A stretch of DNA of 64,000 nt from Microbacterium aurugineum (lineage in GTDB: Bacteria; Actinomycetota; Actinomycetes; Actinomycetales; Microbacteriaceae). Numbering within the stretch: position 1 is the first letter of the stretch; each line of letters starts with the position of its first letter. The translations under genes were made by a program, and so were the position numbers. The stretch is taken from the NCBI RefSeq assembly GCF_023101205.1, contig NZ_CP078078.1, positions 2,861,411 to 2,925,410 of the forward strand, given 5' to 3'. The notes under the pieces are model-generated. The model made no database searches and was not told the DNA's origin. It saw only the letters and a program-made list of their open reading frames with translations. This document shows, in pieces, positions 42,889 through 51,689 of this stretch.

Positions 42889-42979
42889 CTTCCAAGTCTA
42901 CGGTGCGGCAGACACCGCCCTTCGGCTGGACGGATGCGCGCAGTCCGCGAGACGCGGCATCGCGGATTAGAGTAGCGCC

Positions 42980-43978
42980 ATGACCACGCCCGCCCCCGTC
43001 CGACGACAGGCGGCACTCGTCTACAACCCGATCAAGGTCGACGGGAAGCATCTCCGTGAAGCCGTGAGGGACCTGTCCCGCGAAGCGGGGTGGGAACACC
43101 CGGCCTTCTACCCGACGACGGTGGAGGATGCCGGGCAGCAGGCCACTGCACAGGCTCTCGAACGCGGCGTCGACGTCGTCCTGGTGGCGGGCGGCGACGG
43201 CACGGTCCGCGCCGTGTCCGAAGCGATCGCGAACACCGGAGTCCCGTTGGCGATCCTGCCCAGCGGCACCGGGAATCTCCTCGCCCGTAACCTCGGACTT
43301 CCGCTCGCCGACCCGACGGAGATGATCCGAGCCGCTCTCGGCGACTTCCGGCACGCGATCGACATCGGCTGGGCGCGCCTGACCAGAGCCGACGGTGAGG
43401 AGCAGGAACACGCCTTCGTGGTTCTCGCCGGCATGGGTCTGGATGCGGACATGATCGCGAACACCCGCTCGAACCTGAAGAAATCGGTCGGATGGATCGC
43501 GTACGTCGACGGCGCCGCGCGGTCACTGCCCCGCGCGAAGCCCTTCCGTGCGGTCTACCAGGTCGATGACGGCCGCCTGCATTCGCATCGCGCGTACAGC
43601 CTGCTCTTCGCGAACTGCGGGACCCTTCCCGCCGGCATCGCGCTGATCCCTGACGGGTCGATCACCGACGCATCCCTCGACATCGCCGTCATCAAACCCA
43701 CCGGGGTCCTCGGATGGTTCGCCGTCTGGCGCAAGATCTGGTGGGACAACTCGGTGCTGCGGCGCTTCCGTGCCGGGCGTCGCGTGCTCGAACGTCGCGG
43801 CAAGAACGCCTCGGTGCACTACTTCCACGGGGCAGCCGCCGAAGCCGCTGTGCCCGGACCGATCCCGATCGAACTCGACGGGGATGAATTCGGTGAAGCC
43901 GTGCGGATCACCTGCTGGGCCGACCCGGGAGCGCTCCTGCTGGCGCTTCCGTCCGGCCACCCGGTGCACATGCTCTGA
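42980..43978 (+). CDS. Diacylglycerol kinase-like lipid kinase (DagK/YegS family)
   Basis: A 332-aa kinase with a DAGK catalytic domain. LVYNPIKVDG near the start, VLVAGGDGTVRAV (GGDGT at 71-75) and LPSGTGNLLARNL are the nucleotide-binding signatures. A beta-sandwich C-terminal domain follows. Members phosphorylate diacylglycerol, ceramide or related lipids, or have unknown lipid substrates. ATG 42980 follows TAGAGT (42968-42973) by 6 nt, suggesting a leaderless message. It is divergent from serS. Confidence 0.92.
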   Translation: MTTPAPVRRQAALVYNPIKVDGKHLREAVRDLSREAGWEHPAFYPTTVEDAGQQATAQALERGVDVVLVAGGDGTVRAVSEAIANTGVPLAILPSGTGNLLARNLGLPLADPTEMIRAALGDFRHAIDIGWARLTRADGEEQEHAFVVLAGMGLDADMIANTRSNLKKSVGWIAYVDGAARSLPRAKPFRAVYQVDDGRLHSHRAYSLLFANCGTLPAGIALIPDGSITDASLDIAVIKPTGVLGWFAVWRKIWWDNSVLRRFRAGRRVLERRGKNASVHYFHGAAAEAAVPGPIPIELDGDEFGEAVRITCWADPGALLLALPSGHPVHML

Positions 43979-43992
43979 GACCCACGGCGACG

Positions 43993-44721
43993 CTACCGGA
44001 CCTCGACCGTTCCGTCGAGACCGCCGCCGACCAGGGTCAGTGTGAAGGTGCCGTCGTCCTCGACGGTGTCGTCGCCGAACGCGAGCATGGTCGCCCGCGG
44101 CCCCATGTCCATCGTGCAGACCTGATCGTCATCGGTGACGAAGGTGGCGGTGCCGGAGGTACCGGAGCCCTCGAGGGACTCCACGACCGGGATACAGCTC
44201 GAGGATCCCCAGGTGAGCAGCACGAGAGCACCGTCGTCGAACCAGCCGGCGGTCGGCAGGTACTCGGTCGAGCTTCCAGGCGTTCCTGCGGCAGCGGGGT
44301 CGCCGTCGAGGTCGATGTCGTCGGTGAGATCGCCGTAGGTGACGTTCAGGGTGATGTCCTTCGTCGGGTCCACGCCTTCGGGCAGGGCGCCGAGGCTCGC
44401 CCGCGGAGCGAGATCGGCCGTGCACGGCTTCTCCGCTTCCGCGGCCGGATCCGCCAGGGTCACGGTCACGGTCTGGCCCTCGCCCGTGACCTGGTCCACC
44501 TGCGGCACGCAGGTCGAGGATCCCCACGTGACGACCGCGAACATGCGACCGTCATCGAGCAGGGTGCCCTCCATGTCGTTCTGATCGTCGACGTCTCCGG
44601 CGCTCGGAGCCGGTGAACTCGTCGGGGTGTCCGCACCCGGCCCGGCGGTGCACCCTGCGACGAGGAACGCGGCGGCGACGAGGCCGACGACGGAGGCGAG
44701 GGGACGCAGCGCGGAGGTCAT
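43993..44721 (-). CDS. Lipoprotein with two tandem copies of an unrecognised domain
   Basis: A 242-aa lipoprotein. The signal ends in VAGC (Cys24), followed by an acidic/Ser-Pro linker and two homologous units: residues about 54-139 (VVTWGSSTCVPQV...CTADLAPRASL) and 161-242 (LLTWGSSSCIPVV...CTMDMGPRATM). Each has a conserved Cys pair (71/100 and 176/202) that probably forms a disulfide outside the cell. No enzymatic motif is seen. ATG 44721 lies 6 nt after TACTCT. It follows cardiolipin synthase, 47 bp away. The duplication is clear; the function is unknown. Confidence 0.8.
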   Translation of the reverse strand: MTSALRPLASVVGLVAAAFLVAGCTAGPGADTPTSSPAPSAGDVDDQNDMEGTLLDDGRMFAVVTWGSSTCVPQVDQVTGEGQTVTVTLADPAAEAEKPCTADLAPRASLGALPEGVDPTKDITLNVTYGDLTDDIDLDGDPAAAGTPGSSTEYLPTAGWFDDGALVLLTWGSSSCIPVVESLEGSGTSGTATFVTDDDQVCTMDMGPRATMLAFGDDTVEDDGTFTLTLVGGGLDGTVEVR

Positions 44722-44768
44722 GCACACAGAGTATCCCGCGCCACGATCACCCGGAAGGCACTCGCGTG

Positions 44769-46229
44769 CTACTGCAGGGCGGAGGTGAGACGCGCCAGGT
44801 TGTCGAGCACGGTGGAGCGCAGCGGCTGCTGCATCCACTCCTCGAGGGTCAGCTCGCGACTGAGCGAGCGGTACTTGTCCTCGACTTCGCGCATCTCGGC
44901 GACGAACTCCTCGCCCCGCACCAGCATCGAGACTTCGAGGTTCAGACCGAAGGAGCGCATGTCCATGTTGCTGGACCCGATGACCGCGACCCCGTCGTCG
45001 ATCGTGAGCGTCTTGGTGTGCAGGATGTACGGCTTGCGATACATCCAGATCCGCACGCCGGCCTTGAGCAGCACCTCGTAGTAGCTGCGTTGGGCGTGGT
45101 AGACCATCGCCTGATCGCCCTCCTCCGACACGAAGAGCTCCACGTGGACGCCTCGGTCGACGGCTGCGGTCACCGCCAGCAGGAGCGCTTCGTCGGGGAC
45201 GAAGTAGGGGCTGACGATCATGATCTTCTTCTTGGCCGCGTACAGCAGCCCGAGGAAGAGCCGGAGGTTGTTCTCGACCTCGAACCCCGGTCCCGACGGC
45301 ACGACCTGGCAGTCGAGGTCGCCCGAGCCCATGTTCGCATGGGCGATGTCGATCCCCTCGAGGACCGTGTCGGTCTCGCTGTACCAGTCGGCCACGAAGA
45401 TCGCGTTGACACTCAGCACCACGGGACCGTCCAGACGGACCATGAGGTCGACCCAGTGCAGACCGCGCTTGATGTTCTTCGGCAGGTTGTACGTCGAGTC
45501 CGTGATGTTCTGCGAGCCCAGGAACGCGATGTTGCCGTCGACGACCAGGAGCTTGCGGTGATTGCGCAGGTCAGGACGCTGCATCTTGCCCTTGAACGGC
45601 TGCACGGGGAGCATAAGATGCCAGTCGGCGCCCATGGCGTCGAGACGGGCGATGGTCTGCTTGTACCGGGGCTTGCCGCGGTTGGCCCAGTGATCGAGGA
45701 GGACTCTCACCTCGACGCCACGCGCCGAGACCTCTTCGAGCGCTCGGAAGAAGTTGTCCGTCGACGCATCCGCTTGCAGGATGTAGAACTCGACGTGCAC
45801 GTACTCCTGAGCGGTGCGGATGGCCTCGGCCATCTCGTCGAGGGACTCCTGGTAGTCCGAGATCAGGTGGGCGCCGTTGTCACCCGAGAGCGGCAGCGCG
45901 CCGAGCTTCTGATTCATCTGGACGATGGGCCCCAACCACTCGGGGGCGTTCGGACGCAGAGTCCCGAAGTGCAGGTGCTCACTCGTCTGGGCGATGTATT
46001 CGTTGATCTGGTCCTGCTTGCGCCGCCGGGCACGCGGGAGCCGTGGGTTTCCGATCAGCAGGAAGAGGAACACGCCGACGAACGGGATGAAGAAGACCGC
46101 GAGGAGCCAGGCCATCGCGGCCGTCGGTCGGCGATTGCGCGGGATGATGATGATCGCCGTCACGCGGATGACGATGTCGAGGGCCACGAGGAAGGCGGCT
46201 ATCCACCAGCCCCAGGTCTCCGCGGTCAT
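44769..46229 (-). CDS. cls: Cardiolipin synthase
   Basis: A 486-aa phospholipase-D-superfamily enzyme with two N-terminal membrane helices (about 9-28 and 38-60) and two HKD motifs: His224-Lys226-Asp231 (HRKLLVVDG) and His404-Lys406-Asp411 (HTKTLTIDDG). It condenses two phosphatidylglycerol molecules into cardiolipin at the membrane. GAGGGG precedes the ATG at 46229. Architecture and length are standard for bacterial Cls. Confidence 0.95.
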   Translation of the reverse strand: MTAETWGWWIAAFLVALDIVIRVTAIIIIPRNRRPTAAMAWLLAVFFIPFVGVFLFLLIGNPRLPRARRRKQDQINEYIAQTSEHLHFGTLRPNAPEWLGPIVQMNQKLGALPLSGDNGAHLISDYQESLDEMAEAIRTAQEYVHVEFYILQADASTDNFFRALEEVSARGVEVRVLLDHWANRGKPRYKQTIARLDAMGADWHLMLPVQPFKGKMQRPDLRNHRKLLVVDGNIAFLGSQNITDSTYNLPKNIKRGLHWVDLMVRLDGPVVLSVNAIFVADWYSETDTVLEGIDIAHANMGSGDLDCQVVPSGPGFEVENNLRLFLGLLYAAKKKIMIVSPYFVPDEALLLAVTAAVDRGVHVELFVSEEGDQAMVYHAQRSYYEVLLKAGVRIWMYRKPYILHTKTLTIDDGVAVIGSSNMDMRSFGLNLEVSMLVRGEEFVAEMREVEDKYRSLSRELTLEEWMQQPLRSTVLDNLARLTSALQ

Positions 46230-46314
46230 CGTGTCCCCTCACACCGTGGTGACGATCACCTCGGACTCACACCGGAGCCGGTGTGCTGGCTTCACAGTAG
46301 CGGATGGGTCGGAC

Positions 46315-46488
46315 TCAGACGCGCGGCGGGAGGCCGCGCGCCGCGCGCTCTTCGGCCTCGATCTGCGCGTGGACCTTGCGCTCTTTGCGATCGAAGCGAA
46401 GGATGCCGCGGAGCACGAAGACGAACACGATGCTCACTCCGACGGTCGGCAGGAGAGACCATGCCGCGGCGAGCCAGAAGTTGTCCAT
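46315..46488 (-). CDS. Small single-pass membrane protein
   Basis: A 57-aa protein, MDNFWLAAAWSLLPTVGVSI plus a membrane segment continuing to about residue 30, and a charged tail (RFDRKERKVHAQIEAEERAA) ending PPRV. Hydropathy and length resemble the many short membrane proteins of actinobacteria. ATG 46488 has a TACCAT hexamer 6 nt upstream, giving a short leaderless transcript; an upstream ATG at 46521 would add 11 residues. Function is unknown. Confidence 0.65.
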   Translation of the reverse strand: MDNFWLAAAWSLLPTVGVSIVFVFVLRGILRFDRKERKVHAQIEAEERAARGLPPRV

Positions 46489-46600
46489 CACCCCATGGTA
46501 CGCGAGCCACTCTTCGTGCACATTCCCGCTCTTTCAGGATCCGCGTCCACAGCCCGCCTCTTCCGCCCTGCGTGGCCACGCGTTCCGCGACACTCTCGGC

Positions 46601-47728
46601 ATGACAACAGTTCTTCGTGCCACCGATTCCGCCGCGTTCCTCGCCCTGGTCCCCCCTCTCGCCGGGTTCACACCTCGTCGGAGCATCGTCCTGCTCCCTT
46701 TCTGCGGCGCCCGCACGGAAGGAGCCATGCGGCTGGACCTCCCCGACGACGAGACCGATCTCGAGCACTACGCTCATGCGGCAGTCGGCCTGGCGTCGCG
46801 CGTCACCGGCACCGATGCCGTGGCACTCGTGGTCTACACCGACGAGGAGTCCCAGGCCACCCGCGACGGGCTCGTGCTGCCGTACGCCGTTGCCGTCGAC
46901 GAGGTGCTGGGGTCCGCGGAGGATGCCGGTCTCCGAGTGGTCGACGCGCTCTGTGTGACGCCGTCGGGATGGTCGAGCTATCTCGACCCGGCGCCGCGTC
47001 TCCACCCCCTCGCGGAGGTCCTCCCGCCCGCGGAGGTGCCATCGGTGGGCGATGTCTCCGGGGATCAGTGGGCCGGAGCGGAGCTTCCCGAGGTCGACCT
47101 CGCAGAGAAGGAAAGGGTCGGGCGAGCGATGCAGGAGCTGACGGCACTGCTCGATCAGGAGGAGACAGGACGCAGCGCGCGTGTGACCGGACACGAGAAC
47201 CCCCAGCTGATCGCTGCGCTCGTGCTGTTGGAAGACATCCCGGCGCTCTTCGAGTCCGTGCTCGCGACTCCCGATACGCTCCCGCCGTTCGCGACCGCGA
47301 CGTTGCTGTGATGTCTCGAGCGCCCGCTTCTGCGAGATGTGGCGATCGCCCAGTGGGCCACCGATCTCCTCGGCGGCAAGCGCGCCTACAGCGCACAGAT
47401 GGCCTTCGCGACCAGCGGCGAGATGGTCCCGGACGAACTGGGGCGGTTGTTCCTGGGCCAGGGGCCCGGCCCGGACCCGGAACGGCTTCGCGTCGCCCTC
47501 TCGGCCGTCCGCGCGGCGGCCGCACGGGCACCGCGGGCTTCACGACCGGCACCGCTGACGGCGGCGGCGTGGTTGGCCTGGGCCCTCGGCCGCGCCACGC
47601 ATGCGGGTCACTACCTCGACCTGGTGCGCGAGATCGATCCCGGCTACTCTCTCGCAGCGTTGCTGGAGACCATGATCGGCAGCGCCCTGTTGCCGGAATG
47701 GGCGTTCCGTCGGGGCCCGGCACGATGA
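46601..47728 (+). pseudogene. DUF4192 protein gene interrupted by an in-frame TGA
   Basis: The frame from ATG 46601 runs 236 codons to TGA at 47309-47311. The same frame then continues open for 138 more codons to TAG/TGA at 47728. The product before and after the stop reads as one DUF4192 protein: ...FATATLL, stop, CLERPLLRDVAIAQWATDLL... The combined 375 aa is the usual size of the family. A TGG-to-TGA change is the simplest explanation, with Trp at that place inferred. The 3' half could be restarted at GTG 47339. A sequencing error is the main alternative; programmed readthrough or selenocysteine is not supported by any nearby element. DUF4192 function is unknown. Confidence 0.8.
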
Positions 47729-47740
47729 ACGCCGGGCCCC
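47712..47740. terminator. 10-bp perfect hairpin at the ends of DUF4192 and lysS
   Basis: GGGGCCCGGC (47712-47721) and GCCGGGCCCC (47731-47740) form a perfect stem with a 9-nt loop. The hairpin includes the DUF4192 stop and ends 6 bp from the lysS stop, so it can terminate both convergent transcripts. There is no clear T-run. Confidence 0.65.
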
Positions 47741-47745
47741 GCGGA

Positions 47746-49278
47746 CTACTTCACCAGCGGGAAGAGGATGGTCTCGCGGATCCCCAGGCCGGTGATCGCC
47801 ATCAGCAGACGGTCGATCCCCATGCCCATCCCCCCGGATGGCGGCATGCCGTGCTCGAGTGCTCGCAGGAACTCCTCGTCGACAGGCATCGCCTCGACGT
47901 CACCCCGTGCGGCGAGCTTCGCCTGCTCCACGAAGCGCTCGCGCTGGATCACGGGGTCGACGAGCTCGGAGTACCCGGTCGCCAGCTCGAACCCACGGAT
48001 GTACAGGTCCCACTTCTCCACGACGCCGTCGATCGAGCGGTGTTCACGCACGAGAGGGGAGGTGTCGACGGGGAAGTCCATCACGAACGTCGGGCGCACC
48101 AGATCGCCCTTCACGAAGTGCTCCCACAGCTCTTCGACGAGCTTGCCGTGGGTGGCCTGAGGCGGAAGATCGACACCGGTCTGCTCGGCGAAGGCGATGA
48201 GGTCTTCGACGGAGTCCTGCGGGGTGACCGTGCGGCCCGATGCTGCGGAGAGCGACTCGTACATCGAGATGCGGTCCCACTCGCCGCCGAGGTCGTACTC
48301 GGTGCCATCGGCCCAGGTCACGGTCGTCGACCCCGCGACCGCGATCGCCGCCTTCTGTACGAGTTCCTGCGTCAACGCGGCCATCTGGTTGTAGTCGCCA
48401 TAGGCCTGGTAGGCCTCGAGCATCGCGAACTCGGGGCTGTGCGTGGAATCCGCACCCTCATTCCGGAAGTTGCGGTTGATCTCGTAGACACGCTCGATGC
48501 CCCCGACGACCGCGCGCTTCAGATACAGCTCCGGCGCGATGCGCAGGTACAGCTCCGTGTCGAAGGCGTTCGAGTGGGTGATGAACGGGCGTGCGGATGC
48601 CCCTCCGTGCTGCACCTGCAGCATCGGGGTCTCGACCTCGAGGTAGTTGTGGCTGGTGAAGGTGGCACGCAGGCTCGCGTTCACGGCCGCACGCGCACGG
48701 ACCGTGGTGCGTGCCTGCTCACGGACGATGAGATCGAGGTAGCGGCTGCGCACGCGCCCTTCCTCGCTGAGCTCGGAGTAGGCGTTGGGGAGAGGAAGGA
48801 CCGCCTTCGACGCGATCTCCCAGCCATCGGCCATGATCGACAGCTCTCCGCGACGGCTGGAGATCACTTCTCCGTGCACGAAGACGTGATCGCCGAGGTC
48901 GACGTACTCCTTCCAGTCCGCCAGCGACTCCTCGCCGACGTTCGCAAGCGAGATCATCGCCTGGATGCGTGCGCCGTCGCCGGCCTGCAGCGTCGCGAAG
49001 CAGAGCTTGCCGGTGTTCCGGCTGAACACCACACGACCGGCGACGCCGACCACGACGCCGGTCTCATCGCCGGCTTCGAGGTCACCGTACTCGGCGCGCA
49101 GCGCGGGGATGGTGTGCGTGATCGGCACGCCCACCGGGAAAGCTCCCCCACCGGCATCCGTCCGCTTCTCGATCAGACGCTCGCGCTTGGCGAGTCGCAC
49201 GGCCTTCTGTTCGTGGACGTCTTCCTCGGCGGGGAGGTCGTTCGAGGCCGGTTCGGGCGCGGCGGACGCGTCAGTCAT
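47746..49278 (-). CDS. lysS: Lysyl-tRNA synthetase (class II)
   Basis: A 510-aa LysRS with an OB-fold anticodon-binding domain (about 65-175; VVVGVAGRVVFSRNTGKLCF) and the class II core (RNFRNEGADSTHSPEFAMLE contains motif 2; the ending GGMGMGIDRLLMAITGLGIR contains motif 3). It charges tRNA-Lys in the cytoplasm. It has a low-complexity N-terminal extension of about 25 residues. AAGGAG precedes the ATG at 49278. Confidence 0.97.
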   Translation of the reverse strand: MTDASAAPEPASNDLPAEEDVHEQKAVRLAKRERLIEKRTDAGGGAFPVGVPITHTIPALRAEYGDLEAGDETGVVVGVAGRVVFSRNTGKLCFATLQAGDGARIQAMISLANVGEESLADWKEYVDLGDHVFVHGEVISSRRGELSIMADGWEIASKAVLPLPNAYSELSEEGRVRSRYLDLIVREQARTTVRARAAVNASLRATFTSHNYLEVETPMLQVQHGGASARPFITHSNAFDTELYLRIAPELYLKRAVVGGIERVYEINRNFRNEGADSTHSPEFAMLEAYQAYGDYNQMAALTQELVQKAAIAVAGSTTVTWADGTEYDLGGEWDRISMYESLSAASGRTVTPQDSVEDLIAFAEQTGVDLPPQATHGKLVEELWEHFVKGDLVRPTFVMDFPVDTSPLVREHRSIDGVVEKWDLYIRGFELATGYSELVDPVIQRERFVEQAKLAARGDVEAMPVDEEFLRALEHGMPPSGGMGMGIDRLLMAITGLGIRETILFPLVK

Positions 49279-49358
49279 GTGCGGGGCTCCTTGAAAGTCG
49301 TTCCCAGTTTACCGAGGCGGCGCCTCCTCCCTCGGCACGGGCTGGGTAGCCTCGAAGA

Positions 49359-51194
49359 ATGGCCCACACACGGATCCTCCGCGCGTTCGCTGCCCTCTCT
49401 CTCGCTCTTGCCGGGATCGCCACGCCAGTCACCGCGGAAGCGGCACCCGTGTCCACGGCCGACGTGGACGACTTCTCGTATGCCTCGTGGGATGCCGACT
49501 ACGAGGTCGGCCTGGATCAGGAGGGCCGCGCGCTGATGCGGGTGACTGAGACGCTGGTCGCCCGCTTCCCCGAGACCGATCAGAATCGCGGAATCGTCCG
49601 GGGACTGCCGACCTCATACCAGGGCGCCAGCACCGAGACGCGGATCATCGCGGTCACGGATGAAGACGGTACTGCCGTCCCCTACGAGACCGACGAGGAA
49701 GACGGACTCACCTTCGTGAGCATCGGCACCGACGACTACGTGCAGGGCCTCACCACGTACGTGATCGAGTACGAGATGCGCGACGTGGTGCTGGCGACGA
49801 GTCCGACCGATGGGTCGTCGACGCCGTCGGTGGACGAATTCTATTGGGACCTGCTCCCCCTCGACAGCACACAGCCCATTGAACGCTTCCGTGCCGACAT
49901 CACGTTCGACAGCGAGATGTCGGCGGCGCTCACCGGCTCCGCCCGCTGCTATACCGGTGCTTTGGGCTCGAGGGACAAGTGCGACCTTCAGGGCCCGACC
50001 ACCGACGGTGGGGCCGCGACGTTCCGGGTCGAATCCGCCCAGTTCCCCGCCGGTCACGGGGTGACCGTGGCAATAGGCTTCGACGCGGACACCGTCGCAC
50101 AGCCCCTCGCGCGGACGCCGGATCCGGTGGGCGACATCGCCCCGCTGATCGCCGCCGCCGGTGCGGTCGGCGTCTCCGTCGGCAGCTGGGTGGCCGTCGC
50201 AGGGTTCACGCGCCGACGCCGGAGAGCGACCGGGATCGTCATCGCCCAGTACGACGTGCCGGATTCGCTTCCTCCCTTGCTCGCCGGCGCCGTCATCCCC
50301 GGCGCGAAAGACATGATCCCCGCCGAGATCGTCCACCTCGCCGTCCGCGGCAGCCTGCGCATCGAAGAGGGCGCGACGGCGGAGGAACCCCGGTTGCGGC
50401 GTCTGCGGGCGACGACCGGGTCCGACGAGCTGGACGAGGCCGCGCTCGAGGCGCTCTTCACCGACGCCGACCCCGACGGTGTCGTCGACGTTCCTGCCGC
50501 AGACGAGGCGTTCGCCGCGCGGATGTCCACCCTGGAGCAGAGCGGGAAGGTTGCCGCGGCATCGCGTGGCCTGACCGAGAAGGCCCGCAGTCGCGCGGCC
50601 GTCATCCTGCAGTGGTGCGCGATCGGCATCGCAGCGATCGGCCTGGCCCTCGGCATCTGGGCCGCCACGACCGGCCGCCTCTCCGCCATCCCCGGTGTGG
50701 TCGTGATCTCCTTCGTCGCGTTCCTCGTTCTGCTGTCGAGCCTGTACGCGTTCTCGAAGCACACCGTGCTCACCGCAGAGGGCGCCCGTACCTACGAGTA
50801 CCTGCAAGGCGTGCAGGAGTTCATCCGGGTCGCCGAGGCCGACCGCCTGCGCATGCTCCAGTCCTACAGCGGTGCAGAACGCCGACCGGACGGCACCGCC
50901 GACGTCATCCACCTGTACGAACGGCTCCTCCCTTACGCGATCCTGTTCGGCATGGAGAACGAATGGGGCGATGTCCTCGAGCATGCCTATGCGCATGAGC
51001 ATCGCGGAGCGACCTGGATGGGCGACCCCGCGTCCTTCGCCGTCCGGATGCAGCTCGCGGCGTTCATGGCCTCGTCGCGCTCCGCCGCGACCTACACGGC
51101 ACCCTCGACGAGCGCCTCGTCGAGCGCAGGCGGATCATTCGGCGGCGGGTTCTCCGGGGGCGGAGGCGGCGGCGGGTTCTCTGGCGGGCGCTGA
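49359..51194 (+). CDS. DUF2207 membrane protein
   Basis: A 611-aa protein with a signal peptide (about 1-30), an extracellular DUF2207 domain (about 35-250; EVGLDQEGRALMRVTETLVA), a membrane helix near 265-285, a cytoplasmic region with a pair of helices near 425-465, and a Gly/Ser-rich C-terminus ending SFGGGFSGGGGGGGFSGG. The family is widespread in actinobacteria with unknown function. ATG 49359 lies 6 nt after TAGCCT. Divergent from lysS and convergent with the DUF805 gene. Confidence 0.9.
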   Translation: MAHTRILRAFAALSLALAGIATPVTAEAAPVSTADVDDFSYASWDADYEVGLDQEGRALMRVTETLVARFPETDQNRGIVRGLPTSYQGASTETRIIAVTDEDGTAVPYETDEEDGLTFVSIGTDDYVQGLTTYVIEYEMRDVVLATSPTDGSSTPSVDEFYWDLLPLDSTQPIERFRADITFDSEMSAALTGSARCYTGALGSRDKCDLQGPTTDGGAATFRVESAQFPAGHGVTVAIGFDADTVAQPLARTPDPVGDIAPLIAAAGAVGVSVGSWVAVAGFTRRRRRATGIVIAQYDVPDSLPPLLAGAVIPGAKDMIPAEIVHLAVRGSLRIEEGATAEEPRLRRLRATTGSDELDEAALEALFTDADPDGVVDVPAADEAFAARMSTLEQSGKVAAASRGLTEKARSRAAVILQWCAIGIAAIGLALGIWAATTGRLSAIPGVVVISFVAFLVLLSSLYAFSKHTVLTAEGARTYEYLQGVQEFIRVAEADRLRMLQSYSGAERRPDGTADVIHLYERLLPYAILFGMENEWGDVLEHAYAHEHRGATWMGDPASFAVRMQLAAFMASSRSAATYTAPSTSASSSAGGSFGGGFSGGGGGGGFSGGR

Positions 51195-51227
51195 GCCCGG
51201 GCCCGGGAGAGACCTCGGCTCAGCGCC
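51187..51227. terminator. 11-bp hairpin spanning both stop codons of DUF2207 and DUF805
   Basis: GGCGCTGAGCC (51187-51197) and GGCTCAGCGCC (51217-51227) are perfectly complementary with a 19-nt GC-rich loop. The hairpin contains the DUF2207 stop and the end of the DUF805 gene, acting as a shared terminator. Confidence 0.65.
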
Positions 51228-51660
51228 TGTCGTACCGTGCGCCCGCGGGATTGGACGGCTGAATCGTCAGCACCAACAGCACGATGTCCCCGACAGACGG
51301 AATGAGCCGCAGCAGGACGAACCACCCCGAGAGGTTCGTATCGTGCAGGCGTCGCACGGCCAGCGCGATTTGTGGCACGAGCGTGGCCAGGGTCCAGACC
51401 GCCAGGAGCGTGATCCCGACGTTGAAAGCGGGTCCCAGGGAGAAGACCTCAGTTCCGGTGTCGAATTCGCCGCCCGCGACGCCTATGGCAACAATCGAGC
51501 CCGCCAGAACCAGATAGACGACGGTGGTGGCGAGTTGCCACCACCAGTACTCCGAGCGACTCGCACGACCGGAGAACGTGGCGTACTTGCGAAAGAACCT
51601 CGTGATCGCTTGCCCCAAGGAAGCACCGTAGAGCGGATCAGTCACGCTCGCCGTACTCAT
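51220..51660 (-). CDS. DUF805 membrane protein
   Basis: A 146-aa protein with the DUF805 pattern. The N-terminal RFFRKYATFSGRASRSEYWW leads into three membrane helices, with RRLHDTNLSGWFVLLRLIP (about 103-121) before the last. Function is unknown. It lies 29 bp downstream of the RCC1-protein gene on the same strand and could be the last gene of the TasA-like operon, though it is also a common stand-alone family. Confidence 0.9.
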   Translation of the reverse strand: MSTASVTDPLYGASLGQAITRFFRKYATFSGRASRSEYWWWQLATTVVYLVLAGSIVAIGVAGGEFDTGTEVFSLGPAFNVGITLLAVWTLATLVPQIALAVRRLHDTNLSGWFVLLRLIPSVGDIVLLVLTIQPSNPAGARYDRR

Positions 51661-51689
51661 GAGTCGCCCCTCTCATCGCCCGCCGAAGA

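Noticed and set aside
42889..42979. T-box or other riboswitch upstream of serS
   Set aside because: The 91-bp gap is too short and shows no T-box or specifier-loop features.
47309..47311. TGA in DUF4192 as a selenocysteine or programmed readthrough codon
   Set aside because: No SECIS-like hairpin directly after it, no selenium genes seen, and DUF4192 is not a known selenoprotein family.
45925..49536. Very long plus-strand open frame (about 1200 codons) across DUF4192 and lysS
   Set aside because: It is antisense to cls and lysS, has Arg/Pro/His-rich composition and lacks any motif; typical shadow frame of high-GC DNA.
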